Positions 37,254 through 46,288 of a stretch of DNA of 64,000 bases are shown in pieces. How positions within the stretch are numbered: position 1 is the first letter of the stretch; each line of letters opens with the position of its first letter. A model generated the notes under the pieces. The model did not search any database. It saw nothing but the letters and a program-made list of their open reading frames with translations, and was not told where the DNA came from. A program made the translations under genes and the position numbers. Source of the stretch: Streptomyces diastatochromogenes (GTDB lineage Bacteria; Actinomycetota; Actinomycetes; Streptomycetales; Streptomycetaceae); NCBI GenBank assembly GCA_026913215.1, contig JAPTYK010000002.1, forward strand, positions 682,001 through 746,000, read 5' to 3'.

Positions 37254-37315
37254 CTTCTCTGCTGTGTCTGACGGCCAGATTCCGTCGGCAGGAAATCACC
37301 GAGAGGTTCCACGCG

Positions 37316-38257
37316 ATGAACGCTCGTATCGCACGCCCCGCAGCGGCCGCCGCTGCCGCGGCGATCATGCTCGCTTCCCTGTCCGCCTGTGGAGGCGATG
37401 ACGCCGCCGCCCCGTCCGGCAAGGCCGTCGTCGCCGGCGTGGAGGTCGTCAAGGACCAGAAGCTGCACGACCTGCTCCCCGCGAAGATCAAGGAGGCCGG
37501 CAAGGTCCGCGTCGCGACAGACGTGCCGTACCCGCCCTTCGAGATGTACGTGAAGGAGGGGGAGAGCGAGCTGACCGGACTGGACTACGACCTCGGCCAG
37601 GCGCTCGGTGCCAAGCTGGGCGTGACCTTCGCCTTCGCCCCGCAGAAGTTCGACGGGATCGTCCCGGCCATCCAGGCCGGCAAGTTCGACGTGGCGATGT
37701 CCGCCATCACCGACAACAAGGACCGGCAGAAGGTCGTCGACTTCGTCGACTACTCCCAGTCCGGCTCCGGCATCCTCGTCGACGACGGCAACCCCTCCGG
37801 GATCGAGAACCTGGACGACCTGTGCGGCCTCAAGGTCGCCGTCCAGGCCGCCACCAACCAGCTCGACCTGCTCAAGTCCCACCAGGACACCTGCGTCAAG
37901 GCGGGCAAGGCGAAGGCCGACATCCAGACCTTCCCCAAGGACTCCGACGCCCAGCTCGCCCTCCGCTCGGGCAAGGTCGTCGCGCAGGTGCTGACCAAGC
38001 CCGCCGCCGGCTGGGTCGCCAAGACCGCCGACGGCGGCAAGGCCTTCGACCTGGTCGAGGACCCCGCCGCGCCCGGCGGCTACAACGCCTCGCCCAACGG
38101 CATCGCCGTGAGCAAGCAGCTGCCCGAACTGACGGACGCCGTGCGGAAGGCCCTGCAGGCCCTCATCGACGACGGCACTCTCACCAAGATCTACAACAAG
38201 TACGGCGTTCCGTCGATCGCGGTGAAGGAAGCCACCAAGAACGCATCGGTGGACTGA
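37316..38257 (+). CDS. ABC transporter substrate-binding lipoprotein (family 3)
   Basis: 313 aa. Lipoprotein signal with lipobox LSAC (Cys22-24 region in IMLASLSACGG). SBP family 3 blocks: GKVRVATDVPYPPFEMYVKE, GLDYDLGQALGAKLGV, FDGIVPAIQAGKFDVAMSAI, VDFVDYSQSG. Binds polar amino acids or small peptides outside the cell. First gene of the importer operon, followed 2 bp later by the permease. In context a beta-Asp-Arg-type dipeptide or aspartate is a plausible ligand. Confidence 0.94.
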   Translation: MNARIARPAAAAAAAAIMLASLSACGGDDAAAPSGKAVVAGVEVVKDQKLHDLLPAKIKEAGKVRVATDVPYPPFEMYVKEGESELTGLDYDLGQALGAKLGVTFAFAPQKFDGIVPAIQAGKFDVAMSAITDNKDRQKVVDFVDYSQSGSGILVDDGNPSGIENLDDLCGLKVAVQAATNQLDLLKSHQDTCVKAGKAKADIQTFPKDSDAQLALRSGKVVAQVLTKPAAGWVAKTADGGKAFDLVEDPAAPGGYNASPNGIAVSKQLPELTDAVRKALQALIDDGTLTKIYNKYGVPSIAVKEATKNASVD

Positions 38258-38259
38258 GC

Positions 38260-39222
38260 ATGATCGACATCAAGACGCCCGCCGACCACCCGGCCACCGG
38301 TACGACGGGCATGCGGGATCTACAGATCGTGCCCGTCCGCAACTACGGCCGGTGGATCGCCGCGGCCGCTTCCCTGCTCGCCCTGGTCGGACTGGTCGGA
38401 TCGCTGGCCAAGAACGACAACCTCCACTGGGACGTCGTCGGTGACCACCTCTTCGCCGACCTCGTCTTCGACGGTCTGGGCACCACCCTCTGGCTGACGG
38501 CCGCCGCCATGCTCCTCGGCCTGGCGCTCGGCACGCTGATCGCCGTCATGCGGCTCTCGTCCAGCCCCGTGCTGTACGGCCTCGCCAACGCCTTCGTCTG
38601 GGTCTTCCGCGGCACCCCGCTGCTCGTCCAGATCATCTTCTGGGGATACGCCGCTGCGCTCTACAAGTACGTGAAGATCGGTATCCCCTTCACCGAGGTC
38701 ACGTTCTTCCAGGCCGAGACCAACAGCCTGCTGACCCCGGCGATCGCGGCCCTGCTCGCCCTGGGCCTCAACGAGGCCGCCTACGCCTCCGAGATCGTCC
38801 GCGCGGGCATCCAGTCCGTCGACCCCGGCCAGGCCGAGGCAGCGCACTCGCTGGGCATGCGGCCCGGCCTCACCATGCGCCGGATCGTGCTGCCCCAGGC
38901 CATGCGCGTGATCATTCCTCCGATGGGCAACGAGACCATCAACATGCTGAAGATGACGGCACTGGTCTCGGTCATCTCCGCCCACGACCTGATGTCCAAC
39001 ATCCAGGACGTCTACGCCCAGAACTACCAGGTCATCCCCATGCTGGTCGTGGCCAGCATCTGGTACCTGGCCCTCGTCACCCTCCTCAGCGTGCCCCAGG
39101 CATGGCTGGAACGACGCTACGGACGCGGCACCACCCGCGCCGGACACGTCTCCCCGATCCGGCGCCTCCTCGGCGGAACCATGGAACGGCTCGGCAAGAA
39201 CAGCAAGGAGCAGAACCGATGA
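38260..39222 (+). CDS. ABC transporter permease (HisMQ-type)
   Basis: 320 aa. N-terminal soluble part, then about five to six membrane helices; the coupling signature is EAAHSLGMRPGLTMRRIVLP and the family block FVWVFRGTPLLVQIIFWGYA. ATG 38260 lies 2 bp after the binding-protein stop; its own stop overlaps the ATPase ATG. One polypeptide carries the whole membrane domain, so it should form a homodimer. Confidence 0.94.
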   Translation: MIDIKTPADHPATGTTGMRDLQIVPVRNYGRWIAAAASLLALVGLVGSLAKNDNLHWDVVGDHLFADLVFDGLGTTLWLTAAAMLLGLALGTLIAVMRLSSSPVLYGLANAFVWVFRGTPLLVQIIFWGYAAALYKYVKIGIPFTEVTFFQAETNSLLTPAIAALLALGLNEAAYASEIVRAGIQSVDPGQAEAAHSLGMRPGLTMRRIVLPQAMRVIIPPMGNETINMLKMTALVSVISAHDLMSNIQDVYAQNYQVIPMLVVASIWYLALVTLLSVPQAWLERRYGRGTTRAGHVSPIRRLLGGTMERLGKNSKEQNR

Positions 39223-39983
39223 GCACCCCCATGGTGCACGCCGAAGGCGTACGCAAGCACTTCGGGAAACTGGAGGTCCTCAAGGGCATCGACCTCACCG
39301 TGGAACGCGGCCGGGTCTGTTGCCTCCTCGGCCCCTCCGGCTCGGGCAAGTCCACCTTCCTGCGCTGCATCAACCACCTGGAGAAGATCGACGGCGGTCG
39401 GCTCGCCGTCGACGGACAGCTCGTCGGCTACCGCCAGCAGGGCGACAAGCTCCACGAACTGCGTGAACGCGAGGTCGCCGAACGCCGACGGGACATCGGC
39501 ATGGTCTTCCAGCGGTTCAACCTGTTCCCGCACATGACCGCCGTCGAGAACGTCATGGAAGCCCCCGTCAAGGTCGGGTCCGTCTCCAAGAACGACGCCC
39601 GTGAGCAGGCGCGGGAACTACTGGCACGGGTCGGACTCGGCGACCGCGCCCAGCACTACCCCGCCCAGCTGTCCGGCGGCCAGCAGCAGCGCGTGGCGAT
39701 CGCCCGCGCGCTCGCCATGAGGCCCAAGCTGATGCTCTTCGACGAGCCGACCTCCGCCCTCGACCCCGAGCTCGTCGGAGACGTCCTGGACGTGATGCGA
39801 CAGCTCGCGGCCGACGGCATGACCATGGTCGTCGTCACCCACGAGATCGGCTTCGCCCGCGAGGTCGGCGACACCGCCGTCTTCATGGACGAGGGCGTCG
39901 TCGTGGAAGCGGGCGACCCCCGCCAGGTGCTCGTCGACCCGGAGCAGGAGCGCACCCGCGCCTTCCTGTCCAAGGTCCTGTGA
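39219..39983 (+). CDS. ABC transporter ATPase (polar amino acid type)
   Basis: 254 aa, intact. Walker A GPSGSGKST, Q-loop VFQRFNLFPHMTAVENV, signature LSGGQQQRVAIARAL, Walker B KLMLFDEPTSALDPE and H-loop VVTHEIGFAREV. GlnQ/HisP-like. ATG overlaps the permease stop; its own stop overlaps the GTG of the M20 peptidase, tying the importer to that enzyme. Confidence 0.96.
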   Translation: MSTPMVHAEGVRKHFGKLEVLKGIDLTVERGRVCCLLGPSGSGKSTFLRCINHLEKIDGGRLAVDGQLVGYRQQGDKLHELREREVAERRRDIGMVFQRFNLFPHMTAVENVMEAPVKVGSVSKNDAREQARELLARVGLGDRAQHYPAQLSGGQQQRVAIARALAMRPKLMLFDEPTSALDPELVGDVLDVMRQLAADGMTMVVVTHEIGFAREVGDTAVFMDEGVVVEAGDPRQVLVDPEQERTRAFLSKVL

Positions 39984-41196
39984 GCGTCCCCACCCGCCGG
40001 CAGGACCGGCTCGGGCACTTCCTCGACCTGGCCCGGACGCGCCGCCCCGCCTACCTGCGCGACCTGGAGCAGCTCGTCTCCATCGACTCCGGCTCCTACA
40101 GCGCCGAAGGCGTCGACAAGGTCGCCGACTGGGTCGAGCGTCGACTGCGGCTGATCGGGTTCGACGTCGAACGCGTCCGCTTCCCGCCCGCCGCCGACGG
40201 ACACCGGACCGGTGACGCCCTCGTCGGACGCAGACGCGGTGGCCTCCCCGAGGCGGAAGGAGGCCGCAGGATCCTCCTCGCCGGCCACATGGACACCGTC
40301 TTCGAGGACGGCACCGCCGCCGCCCGCCCCTTCCGCGTCGACGGCTCCACGGCGTACGGCCCCGGGGTCAGCGACGACAAGGGCGGTCTGCTCGCCGGCC
40401 TCACCGCCCTGGAGATCCTCGGGGAGTGCGGCATGGACGCCTACGCCGAGCTGGTCTTCCTCGCCACCCCCGATGAGGAGATCGGCTCCCCGGCCAGCCG
40501 CCCCCTGATCGAGAGCACCGCCAGGACCGCGCACTACGGCCTCGGTCTCGAATGCGCCCGGGAGAACGGCGACCTGGTCATCGCCCGCAAGGGCGTCGCG
40601 GACTTCCGCCTCACGGTCACCGGCCGGGCCGCGCACGCCGGCATCGAACCGGAACGCGGAGCCAACGCCGCCCTCGCCGCCGCCCATCTGACCGTCGCCC
40701 TCCAGGCCCTCAACGGCCACTGGGACGACGTGACGGTCAACGTCGGGGTGGTCCGGGCCGGCACCCGCGCCAACATCGTGTGCCCCCACGCCGAGCTCCG
40801 TATCGAGGTCCGCGCCGCCACGACGGCCGACATCCAGCGCGTGACCAGCGCCATCCGGGAAGCCGCCGACCACCCGAGCGTCCCGGGCGTCACCGTGGAG
40901 GTCGAACAGCTCGACCTGTGCCCGCCCATGGAGGACACCCCGCCTCGCGACGCATGCTCGACCACGCGCGCCGCGCGGCACACGCGGCCGGCATGGAGCT
41001 CGGCGCGGCGGCGACCGGCGGAGTCGGAGACGCCAACCTCATCGCCGGAACCGGCATTCCGGTCCTGGACGGTCTCGGCCCCGTGGGAGGCGCGGACCAC
41101 ACGCCCCAGGAGTGGCTCGACACCACCAGCATTCCCCAGCGCGTCGCCATGCTCGCGGACCTGATCGTCTCCCTTGGCGACAACAGCACCACCTGA
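39980..41196 (+). CDS. M20-family metallopeptidase, one frameshift near the end
   Basis: GTG 39980 overlaps the ATPase stop. Metal-site blocks: LLAGHMDTVFEDGTAA (His, Asp), GPGVSDDKGGLLAGLTALEI (Asp), LATPDEEIGSPASRP (Glu-Glu), and LGLECARENGDLVIARKGVA; the dimer domain has GRAAHAGIEPERGANAALAA. Near 40945 the frame shifts; the restored end is RRMLDHARRAAHAAGMELGA...GVGDANLIAGTGIPVLDGLG...GGADHTPQEWLD. About 405 aa. Similar to the CPDG2/ArgE group of M20 hydrolases. In context a dipeptide hydrolase for the imported product is likely. Confidence 0.88.
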
Positions 41197-41335
41197 ACGG
41201 CATTGACGCACCGGCGGAGAGAAGGCTCCCCTTCTCTCCGCCTGCGCAAAGGCGACCCAGCCGGATCGATCCGGGCCCGCACCGCAAGCCGTGGCCACGG
41301 GCCCGTCGACCCCCTCTCCTGCCTTCGGAGGCATC

Positions 41336-42616
41336 ATGCGCGTACCTTCCGCCCCATCCCGCCGCGCCGTCCTCGCCGGCGGCCTCGTCGCGGCCCTCCT
41401 CACCGCGGCCGCCCCCGCGAGTGCAGCCGCCCGACCCCACACCGGATCCCTCGTGCTGGTCGGCGGAGCACTCAAGGACGACAACACCCAGGTCTACGGC
41501 GAGATCATCAAGCGAGCAGGCGGCCCGCAGGCCCGCATCGGCATCATCACCGCCGCCTCCGTGCCCGAAAGCCAGGACCCCCACGCCGACGACCCCGACC
41601 GGTGCGGCAACTCCGCCTGCAACGGCGCCCACTACGCCGGCCTCTTCAAGCGCCACGGCGCCGCGGACGCCCAGTGGATCCCGCTCGACACCGACCACGT
41701 GGCCAACGCCGACTCGGACGCCGTCGTCGCACAGGTCGAGTCCATGACCGGCTTCTTCTTCGGCGGCGGCGACCAGTACCGTTACCTCACCACCCTCCTG
41801 CGCGGAGACGAGCACAAGGACTCCAAGGTCCTCGCCGCCATCCGCGCCAAGCTCGCCCACGGGGCCGTGGTGTCCGGATCCTCCGCGGGCGCCCAGATCG
41901 CCTCCGGCCCCGACATGGTCAGCGGCGGCGAGTCCTACGAGTCGCTCCGGGACGGCAGTGGCCCCGGCTACTTCGACGACCCCACCCGCCTCGGATACAT
42001 CCCCCGAGGAGGGTTCGGCTTCCTCCGCTCCGGACTCGTCGACACCCACACCGGTGCCTACGGACGCGAAGGCCGGGCGCTGCGCCTCGCCTCCGACACG
42101 GGCCGCGACCGTGTCTACGCCCTCGAGGAGAACACCGCCCTGGTCGTCGACCGGCCCGGCAGCAATCATGAGCACGCGACGGTCCTCGGCCCGAACGGCG
42201 TCGCCGTCCTCGACCTGCGGGACGCCCGCGCACACGACTCCGCGAACGGCTGGTCCCTCCGCCGCGCCCGGTACAGCTACCTCACCGACGGAGACCAGTA
42301 CGACGCCCGCACGTGGACACCGCGCGTCCACCCGGCCAAGCAGCCTCTGGTCCCCGCCGCCACGACCCCCGTGCCGGCCAACACCGACGTCTTCCACTCC
42401 GCCGCCAACCCGGACGGCACCCCCTATTCCTTCCGCACCACCGCCCGCGCCCTCGCGTCGACCCGGGCACAGAACAGCGCCACCGCGACGACCTTCGAGA
42501 CCGGACCGCGGTTCACCGTGAGCCTCACCAAAGCCCGAGGGTTCGCGGCCTTCACCGGAGACGGCACCAGCGCCCGGACCCTCATCGCGCTGCAGATCGA
42601 CATCACTCCGCACTGA
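41336..42616 (+). CDS. secreted cyanophycinase-like (S51) peptidase
   Basis: 426 aa from ATG 41336 behind GGAGGCATC. Signal peptide with a twin-Arg-like start (SRRAVLAGGLVAALLTAAAP). S51 blocks: LVLVGGALKDDNTQVYGEII, IGIITAASVPESQDP, MTGFFFGGGDQYRYLTTLL and nucleophile GAVVSGSSAGAQIASGPDMV. A C-terminal extension of about 120 residues follows the catalytic domain. A canonical S51 protein, only distantly similar to the one at 35583. Placed just after the M20 gene (139 bp) on the same strand. Confidence 0.9.
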   Translation: MRVPSAPSRRAVLAGGLVAALLTAAAPASAAARPHTGSLVLVGGALKDDNTQVYGEIIKRAGGPQARIGIITAASVPESQDPHADDPDRCGNSACNGAHYAGLFKRHGAADAQWIPLDTDHVANADSDAVVAQVESMTGFFFGGGDQYRYLTTLLRGDEHKDSKVLAAIRAKLAHGAVVSGSSAGAQIASGPDMVSGGESYESLRDGSGPGYFDDPTRLGYIPRGGFGFLRSGLVDTHTGAYGREGRALRLASDTGRDRVYALEENTALVVDRPGSNHEHATVLGPNGVAVLDLRDARAHDSANGWSLRRARYSYLTDGDQYDARTWTPRVHPAKQPLVPAATTPVPANTDVFHSAANPDGTPYSFRTTARALASTRAQNSATATTFETGPRFTVSLTKARGFAAFTGDGTSARTLIALQIDITPH

Positions 42617-42719
42617 CCGGCCATCGGCCGGACGGCGGGGCCGGCCCGCGAGATGCCTCCGCGGTGACCCTTCGGCGCGCATCACGGAGGCATGGGGTCC
42701 GACCGTGGAGGGGGGCCGG

Positions 42720-43595
42720 TCACAGGAGACCGGTGCGCCGGGCGACCTCTTCCGCCTGCTTCATCCGTTCGTGGCCGTCGCTGCCGATGCGGTCGAGGAC
42801 CTCGGCGACGAGCGACTCGACGACCGCCATGGCCGGTGTCAGGCTGTCGTAGGGGGAGTCCGAGTTCACCTGGGTGATGAGGACGACGTCCGCGTGGGCG
42901 GCGGCGGGTGAGAGCCACGGGTCGGTGAACACGATGACCTTGCCGCCGCGTTCCCTCGCCAGTTCGGCGATGAGCGTCTTGTCGGCCTCGTAACGCCGGT
43001 AGTCGAAAAGCACGGTGACGTCGCGTCGGGCGAGCTGCGTGAGGAAGGACGTCCGCTCCACGTCCTTGTGCGGCAAGAGGCTCACCTGGTCGCGGAACTG
43101 CATCAGGTGCAGGCCCAGATACTCGGCCAGAAGATGCGTGAACCTCCCTCCCGCCAGGTGCACCCGGCGCCTGGGGTCGCCGAGAAGGCTCACCGCCTCC
43201 TCGAACTCGTGCTGGGCGACCTCGTCGAAGGTCCGGGAGACCGCCTGCCGCACAAGAGCGGAGCGCTCGCCGAGAGAGGCGCCCACAGAGCTCCGAGGGG
43301 CTGTCGCCTCCCGCTCCGACGCCTCCGCGGCCGCGTAGAGGGTGATGGGCGACGCGTTACGGGCGTCGAGCTCCGAGCGGAGCGCCGCCTGCAGATCAGG
43401 AAACCCCCTGTAGCCCAGCCGCGACGCGCACCGCAGCACCGTGGGTGCCGAAACCCCGGCCCGCTCCGCGATCGTCGCGACCGTCTCGAAGACCGCAGAG
43501 GGGTAGCCGGCCAGCAGGACCCGCGCGACCTTGCGCTCGGCAGGGCTCAGCTCTCCGAGCCGACTGCGGATTTCGTCGGCCAGCGTGGGGCTCAT
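42720..43595 (-). CDS. MurR/RpiR-family transcriptional regulator
   Basis: 291 aa. N-terminal HTH_6: LSPAERKVARVLLAGYPSAV, VATIAERAGVSAPTVLRCAS, RLGYRGFPDLQAALRSEL. C-terminal SIS domain: RVHLAGGRFTHLLAEYLGLH, DVTVLFDYRRYEADKTLIAE, VIVFTDPWLSPAAAHADVVL. Such regulators sense a phosphosugar or other small metabolite. At the end of the S51/importer/M20 cluster, convergent with it, so probably its local controller. Confidence 0.93.
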   Translation of the reverse strand: MSPTLADEIRSRLGELSPAERKVARVLLAGYPSAVFETVATIAERAGVSAPTVLRCASRLGYRGFPDLQAALRSELDARNASPITLYAAAEASEREATAPRSSVGASLGERSALVRQAVSRTFDEVAQHEFEEAVSLLGDPRRRVHLAGGRFTHLLAEYLGLHLMQFRDQVSLLPHKDVERTSFLTQLARRDVTVLFDYRRYEADKTLIAELARERGGKVIVFTDPWLSPAAAHADVVLITQVNSDSPYDSLTPAMAVVESLVAEVLDRIGSDGHERMKQAEEVARRTGLL

Positions 43596-43947
43596 GGACT
43601 TCCCTTCTGCAGCGGGAGATCACCGAAGGCCTGGGCCGCGCCATCTGGCATCCCGTGTTTCATTTCATGGGTTCTCGGAGCGTAAATGTATCGCCTATTA
43701 CGATATCTGGACAGTCCCCGGATGCGACCACGGGCGCGGCGCGGACGGCCGTGGACAGGGCCTGCGGCACGCCCGCTGACGAGCGCGTGGTCACGGCCAC
43801 GCGCGTGGAACCGGATGCCGCAGGGCGGGTCCCTCCTGCTCGCGCCGCCTATCGACGCATGATCGATGCGCCTCGCGGCGGCGGGCGCGGAGGGAGACGG
43901 TGGAACCCCGGCGGCGACGGGCCGCCGCGCACAGGGAGCAACCCCTC
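43596..43947. promoter_or_regulatory. intergenic region with a CGTAA-N12-TTACG dyad
   Basis: Upstream of the RpiR gene. CGTAA (43681-43685) and TTACG (43698-43702) face each other 12 bases apart in an AT-rich patch (TGTTTCATTTCATGGG before it). Half-sites match the palindrome at 37201-37214. No gene recognised in the rest. Confidence 0.45.
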
Positions 43948-44127
43948 ATGAGCGTCCCGTTCGTTCCTCCTGAAGAAACCCCGCCCGTGGAGGGCTGCAC
44001 CTCCTCGGCCCACCCCGAGCGCCCCGACGGCGGCGCCTGGGAACACCCGATGATCTGGGTCTCACTGATCGTTTTCGGCGCTGTTCTCGGCGCGGCCTTC
44101 TTCCTGTTCCGGATCTTCGGCTTCTGA
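43948..44127 (+). CDS. DUF6480 family small membrane protein
   Basis: 59 aa from ATG 43948 with AGGGAGC upstream. A Pro/Glu-rich head (VPPEETPPVEGCTSSAHPER) precedes PDGGAWEHPMIWVSLIVFGA and the C-terminal helix to FRIFGF. This matches the small streptomycete DUF6480 proteins. Function unknown. Lies in a group with two DUF6479 proteins that share the single-helix design. Confidence 0.75.
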   Translation: MSVPFVPPEETPPVEGCTSSAHPERPDGGAWEHPMIWVSLIVFGAVLGAAFFLFRIFGF

Positions 44128-44754
44128 CAGCGAGTCCGGGGGAGGCCTGGCCGGCACTGGCCGCGGGCTTCGCATCCCACGACATCTCCCGGACCCGCCG
44201 CCCAAGAGCCGGGCGGTCGGAGGACCGCCACCACCCACGCCGGAGCGCAGGTGGCCACTCGTACGGTGTCCATGCCCCGGGGCCACGCAGGGCGCCGCGT
44301 GACACGGGCGCGGACGCCACAGGGACTCGGCGAGGTGGTGGACGAGAGCGGCGCGCCCCACGCGCCGGCGCCCACGACGGGATTCAGCTCCTGATGGGGG
44401 CCGCCCCCCCTCCTGCCGACGGCGGGCCGGCGGCTCTGCCGCAGGCGGTATGGGCGCTGGGCAGCATCAAGAACACGCCCCCTCGACATACAACGATGCG
44501 CAAACGGTGCGAGTCGCTGCCATGGTCTGCCGGAGACAGGATGAGAGCAGGCCGATGGACCAGGTCCCGCGAGACCAACAGAGGCGACCGGGCCGCCGGC
44601 GGACGGGTCCCGCCCCGGCAGACGGCACCGCTCCTCGCACGATGCTGCCGCCCCTTCACGCCGGAGCTTCTCCTCGTTCTCGGCATCTCCGACCGAACAC
44701 CACCCGACCGGTTCCCCGCCCTGACGGGGACGGTCCGACGATGGAGACACCTCC
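44128..44754. promoter_or_regulatory. long spacer carrying a LitR-like direct-repeat site
   Basis: CGATGCG at 44494-44500, CGGTGCG at 44505-44511 and CGCTGCC at 44515-44521: spacing 11 and 10, as at 8657. The first two share the A-rich spacer CAAA. They lie about 240 bp before the first DUF6479 gene. A 48-codon open stretch ending at about 44393 and other frames show no recognisable motif. Confidence 0.45.
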
Positions 44755-45144
44755 ATGAACCTCCACAGCTTCGCCCTCGAAGAGCAGCGACTCGCCACCG
44801 GAGTCTGGCAGTCCGGTCTCGCCCAAGTGATCGGCGGCCTGATCGTCGTCGCCGTGCTGATCGGCGCCTTCGCTCTCGGCATCCGGATCTCAAGGCGGGA
44901 ACTCCCCCCTCCGGACCCGGAGAGCCAACCGCGGCGGCCGGCGACCGACCGGCACCCCGGCGAGCTGTCCGAGTACCGCCGGCCCTCCGAGATGCCTCAC
45001 ACCGACGGAGAACACCGCCTCATGCCTTACAACCTGCGGAACTCGGGTGAGGTCTTGGACGCCCCTCCCAGCGAGGAGCGGCGCAAGTGGGGCGGCATCT
45101 CCAGCGGCGGATTCGGAAGCGGCGGCACCGGCCACGGGGACTGA
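44755..45144 (+). CDS. DUF6479 family membrane protein, copy 1
   Basis: 129 aa. A short outside N-terminus ending TGVWQSGLAQ, one helix VIGGLIVVAVLIGAFALGIR, then a hydrophilic cytoplasmic tail: ELPPPDPESQPRRP, EYRRPSEMPHTDGEHRLMPY and the glycine-rich end GGISSGGFGSGGTGHGD. Function unknown. A close paralogue follows at 45869. Confidence 0.85.
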   Translation: MNLHSFALEEQRLATGVWQSGLAQVIGGLIVVAVLIGAFALGIRISRRELPPPDPESQPRRPATDRHPGELSEYRRPSEMPHTDGEHRLMPYNLRNSGEVLDAPPSEERRKWGGISSGGFGSGGTGHGD

Positions 45145-45868
45145 GCGCCGAGCCGACCTGTTCCGTCCGGGTCCGTCAGCTGTTACGCCGTCGCGAACAT
45201 CCACCACGCCGCGTGGGATACGAGCGCGCGGTACGCCGTGGGGGCGATGCGGCCGGTACGACGTACCAGCGCCACTTCGCCACCGTCCAGCAGGAACGTG
45301 GCGACGGGCCCTGGGCTCCGACAGCGGAAGAACAGCCAGGCCCGACTCGCGTCGCGTGCCGTATTCACTCCGGACCGCGTGGTGAGACGCCCCCGGTCGC
45401 CGCCTTCCGCGATGGGAGGAAGGCCCTGCAGCGCCGGAGTCCACATCACCCCGAGCGCCCACGGCGGCAGCTGCCACGCCGGCTCGTTCAGCCCGCCCCT
45501 CCGGTCGGCGCGACCGACGGCCCCCCGGATGACCGATGGCGGATCCTCTGGCCGCGCCGCCCTCTCCCGTGATCCGAAGAACATCCTGCGACAGACGCCG
45601 CCGCCGAACGCCCAGGCGCTGCGGCGACGCCGGACCGGTCGACGACCGTGCCCGGCGATCTGAACAGGCCCCCTCCGGGTATTCGGGGTCAAGGCCCGTT
45701 CCAGTTCCGAGAACAGCCGGTCAGCATGTTCGACCTGCCGACCTCCACTCAGCCTCCTGCATCCGCCCCGCACCCGACGACGGAAGTGAGGACTGTTGGC
45801 GTCGAGACCGGCGCCTCTCGGGTCGCCACTGGCCATCCTGGCCAGGCTCAGAGAGATGGGATGCCCCC
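45145..45868. other. spacer between DUF6479 paralogues, no gene recognised
   Basis: Open frames exist on both strands, the longest on the minus strand (217 aa, stop at 45183). Its C-terminal part (ATFLLDGGEVALVRRTGRIA, PTAYRALVSHAAWWMFATA) looks protein-like, but I recognise no family and no start with a ribosome site. It may be a decayed gene. Confidence 0.35.
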
Positions 45869-46252
45869 ATGAACGCCCACATCCTTGATACCGCGGAGAC
45901 TGCGGCCGGCGTCTGGCAGTCCGGACTCGCCCAGGTACTCGGCGGTCTGATCGTGGTCGCCGTCCTCATCGGTGCCTTTGCGTTCGGTGTAAGAGTCAGG
46001 AACAAGGAGCTGCCGCCCCCGGACCCCGAGTCGCAGCCACACCGGCCCGACACGGGACAGCTGCCGGGCGAGGTCTCCGAGTACCGCAAGCCCTCCGAGA
46101 TGCCGCACACCGATGGTGAGCACCGCCTGATGCCGTACAACCTGAAGAGCTCCGGTGAGCCTGAAACCGAACCGCCGAGTGAGGAAAAGCGTAAATGGCG
46201 CGGGATCTCAAGCGGTGGGTTCGGTAGCGGCGGCACCGGTCATGGTGACTGA
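45869..46252 (+). CDS. DUF6479 family membrane protein, copy 2
   Basis: 127 aa from ATG 45869. Same plan as copy 1: AGVWQSGLAQVLGGLIVVAV, LIGAFAFGVR, NKELPPPDPESQPHRP, EYRKPSEMPHTDGEHRLMPY, and the end RGISSGGFGSGGTGHGD. The tail and helix are nearly identical to copy 1, the joining parts differ. Followed 36 bp later by the FAD oxidoreductase gene, probably in one operon. Confidence 0.85.
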   Translation: MNAHILDTAETAAGVWQSGLAQVLGGLIVVAVLIGAFAFGVRVRNKELPPPDPESQPHRPDTGQLPGEVSEYRKPSEMPHTDGEHRLMPYNLKSSGEPETEPPSEEKRKWRGISSGGFGSGGTGHGD

Positions 46253-46288
46253 ACCCGACGAGCGACTCACCTGAAAGGGAGTTCCTCC

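Noticed and set aside
37316..39983. Reading the importer only as a generic glutamine or histidine system
   Set aside because: Possible on sequence alone, but the overlap with the M20 gene and the flanking S51 and aspA genes make a polymer-derived peptide or aspartate the better hypothesis.
39656..40981. Minus-strand frame opposite the ATPase and M20 genes
   Set aside because: The plus strand carries all conserved ABC and M20 motifs in coupled genes.
44250..44393. Short plus-strand open frame before the LitR-like site
   Set aside because: 48 codons, no ribosome site and no recognisable motif.
45183..45836. Minus-strand 217-aa open frame between the DUF6479 genes
   Set aside because: No start with a ribosome site and no family; kept only as a note in the spacer entry.
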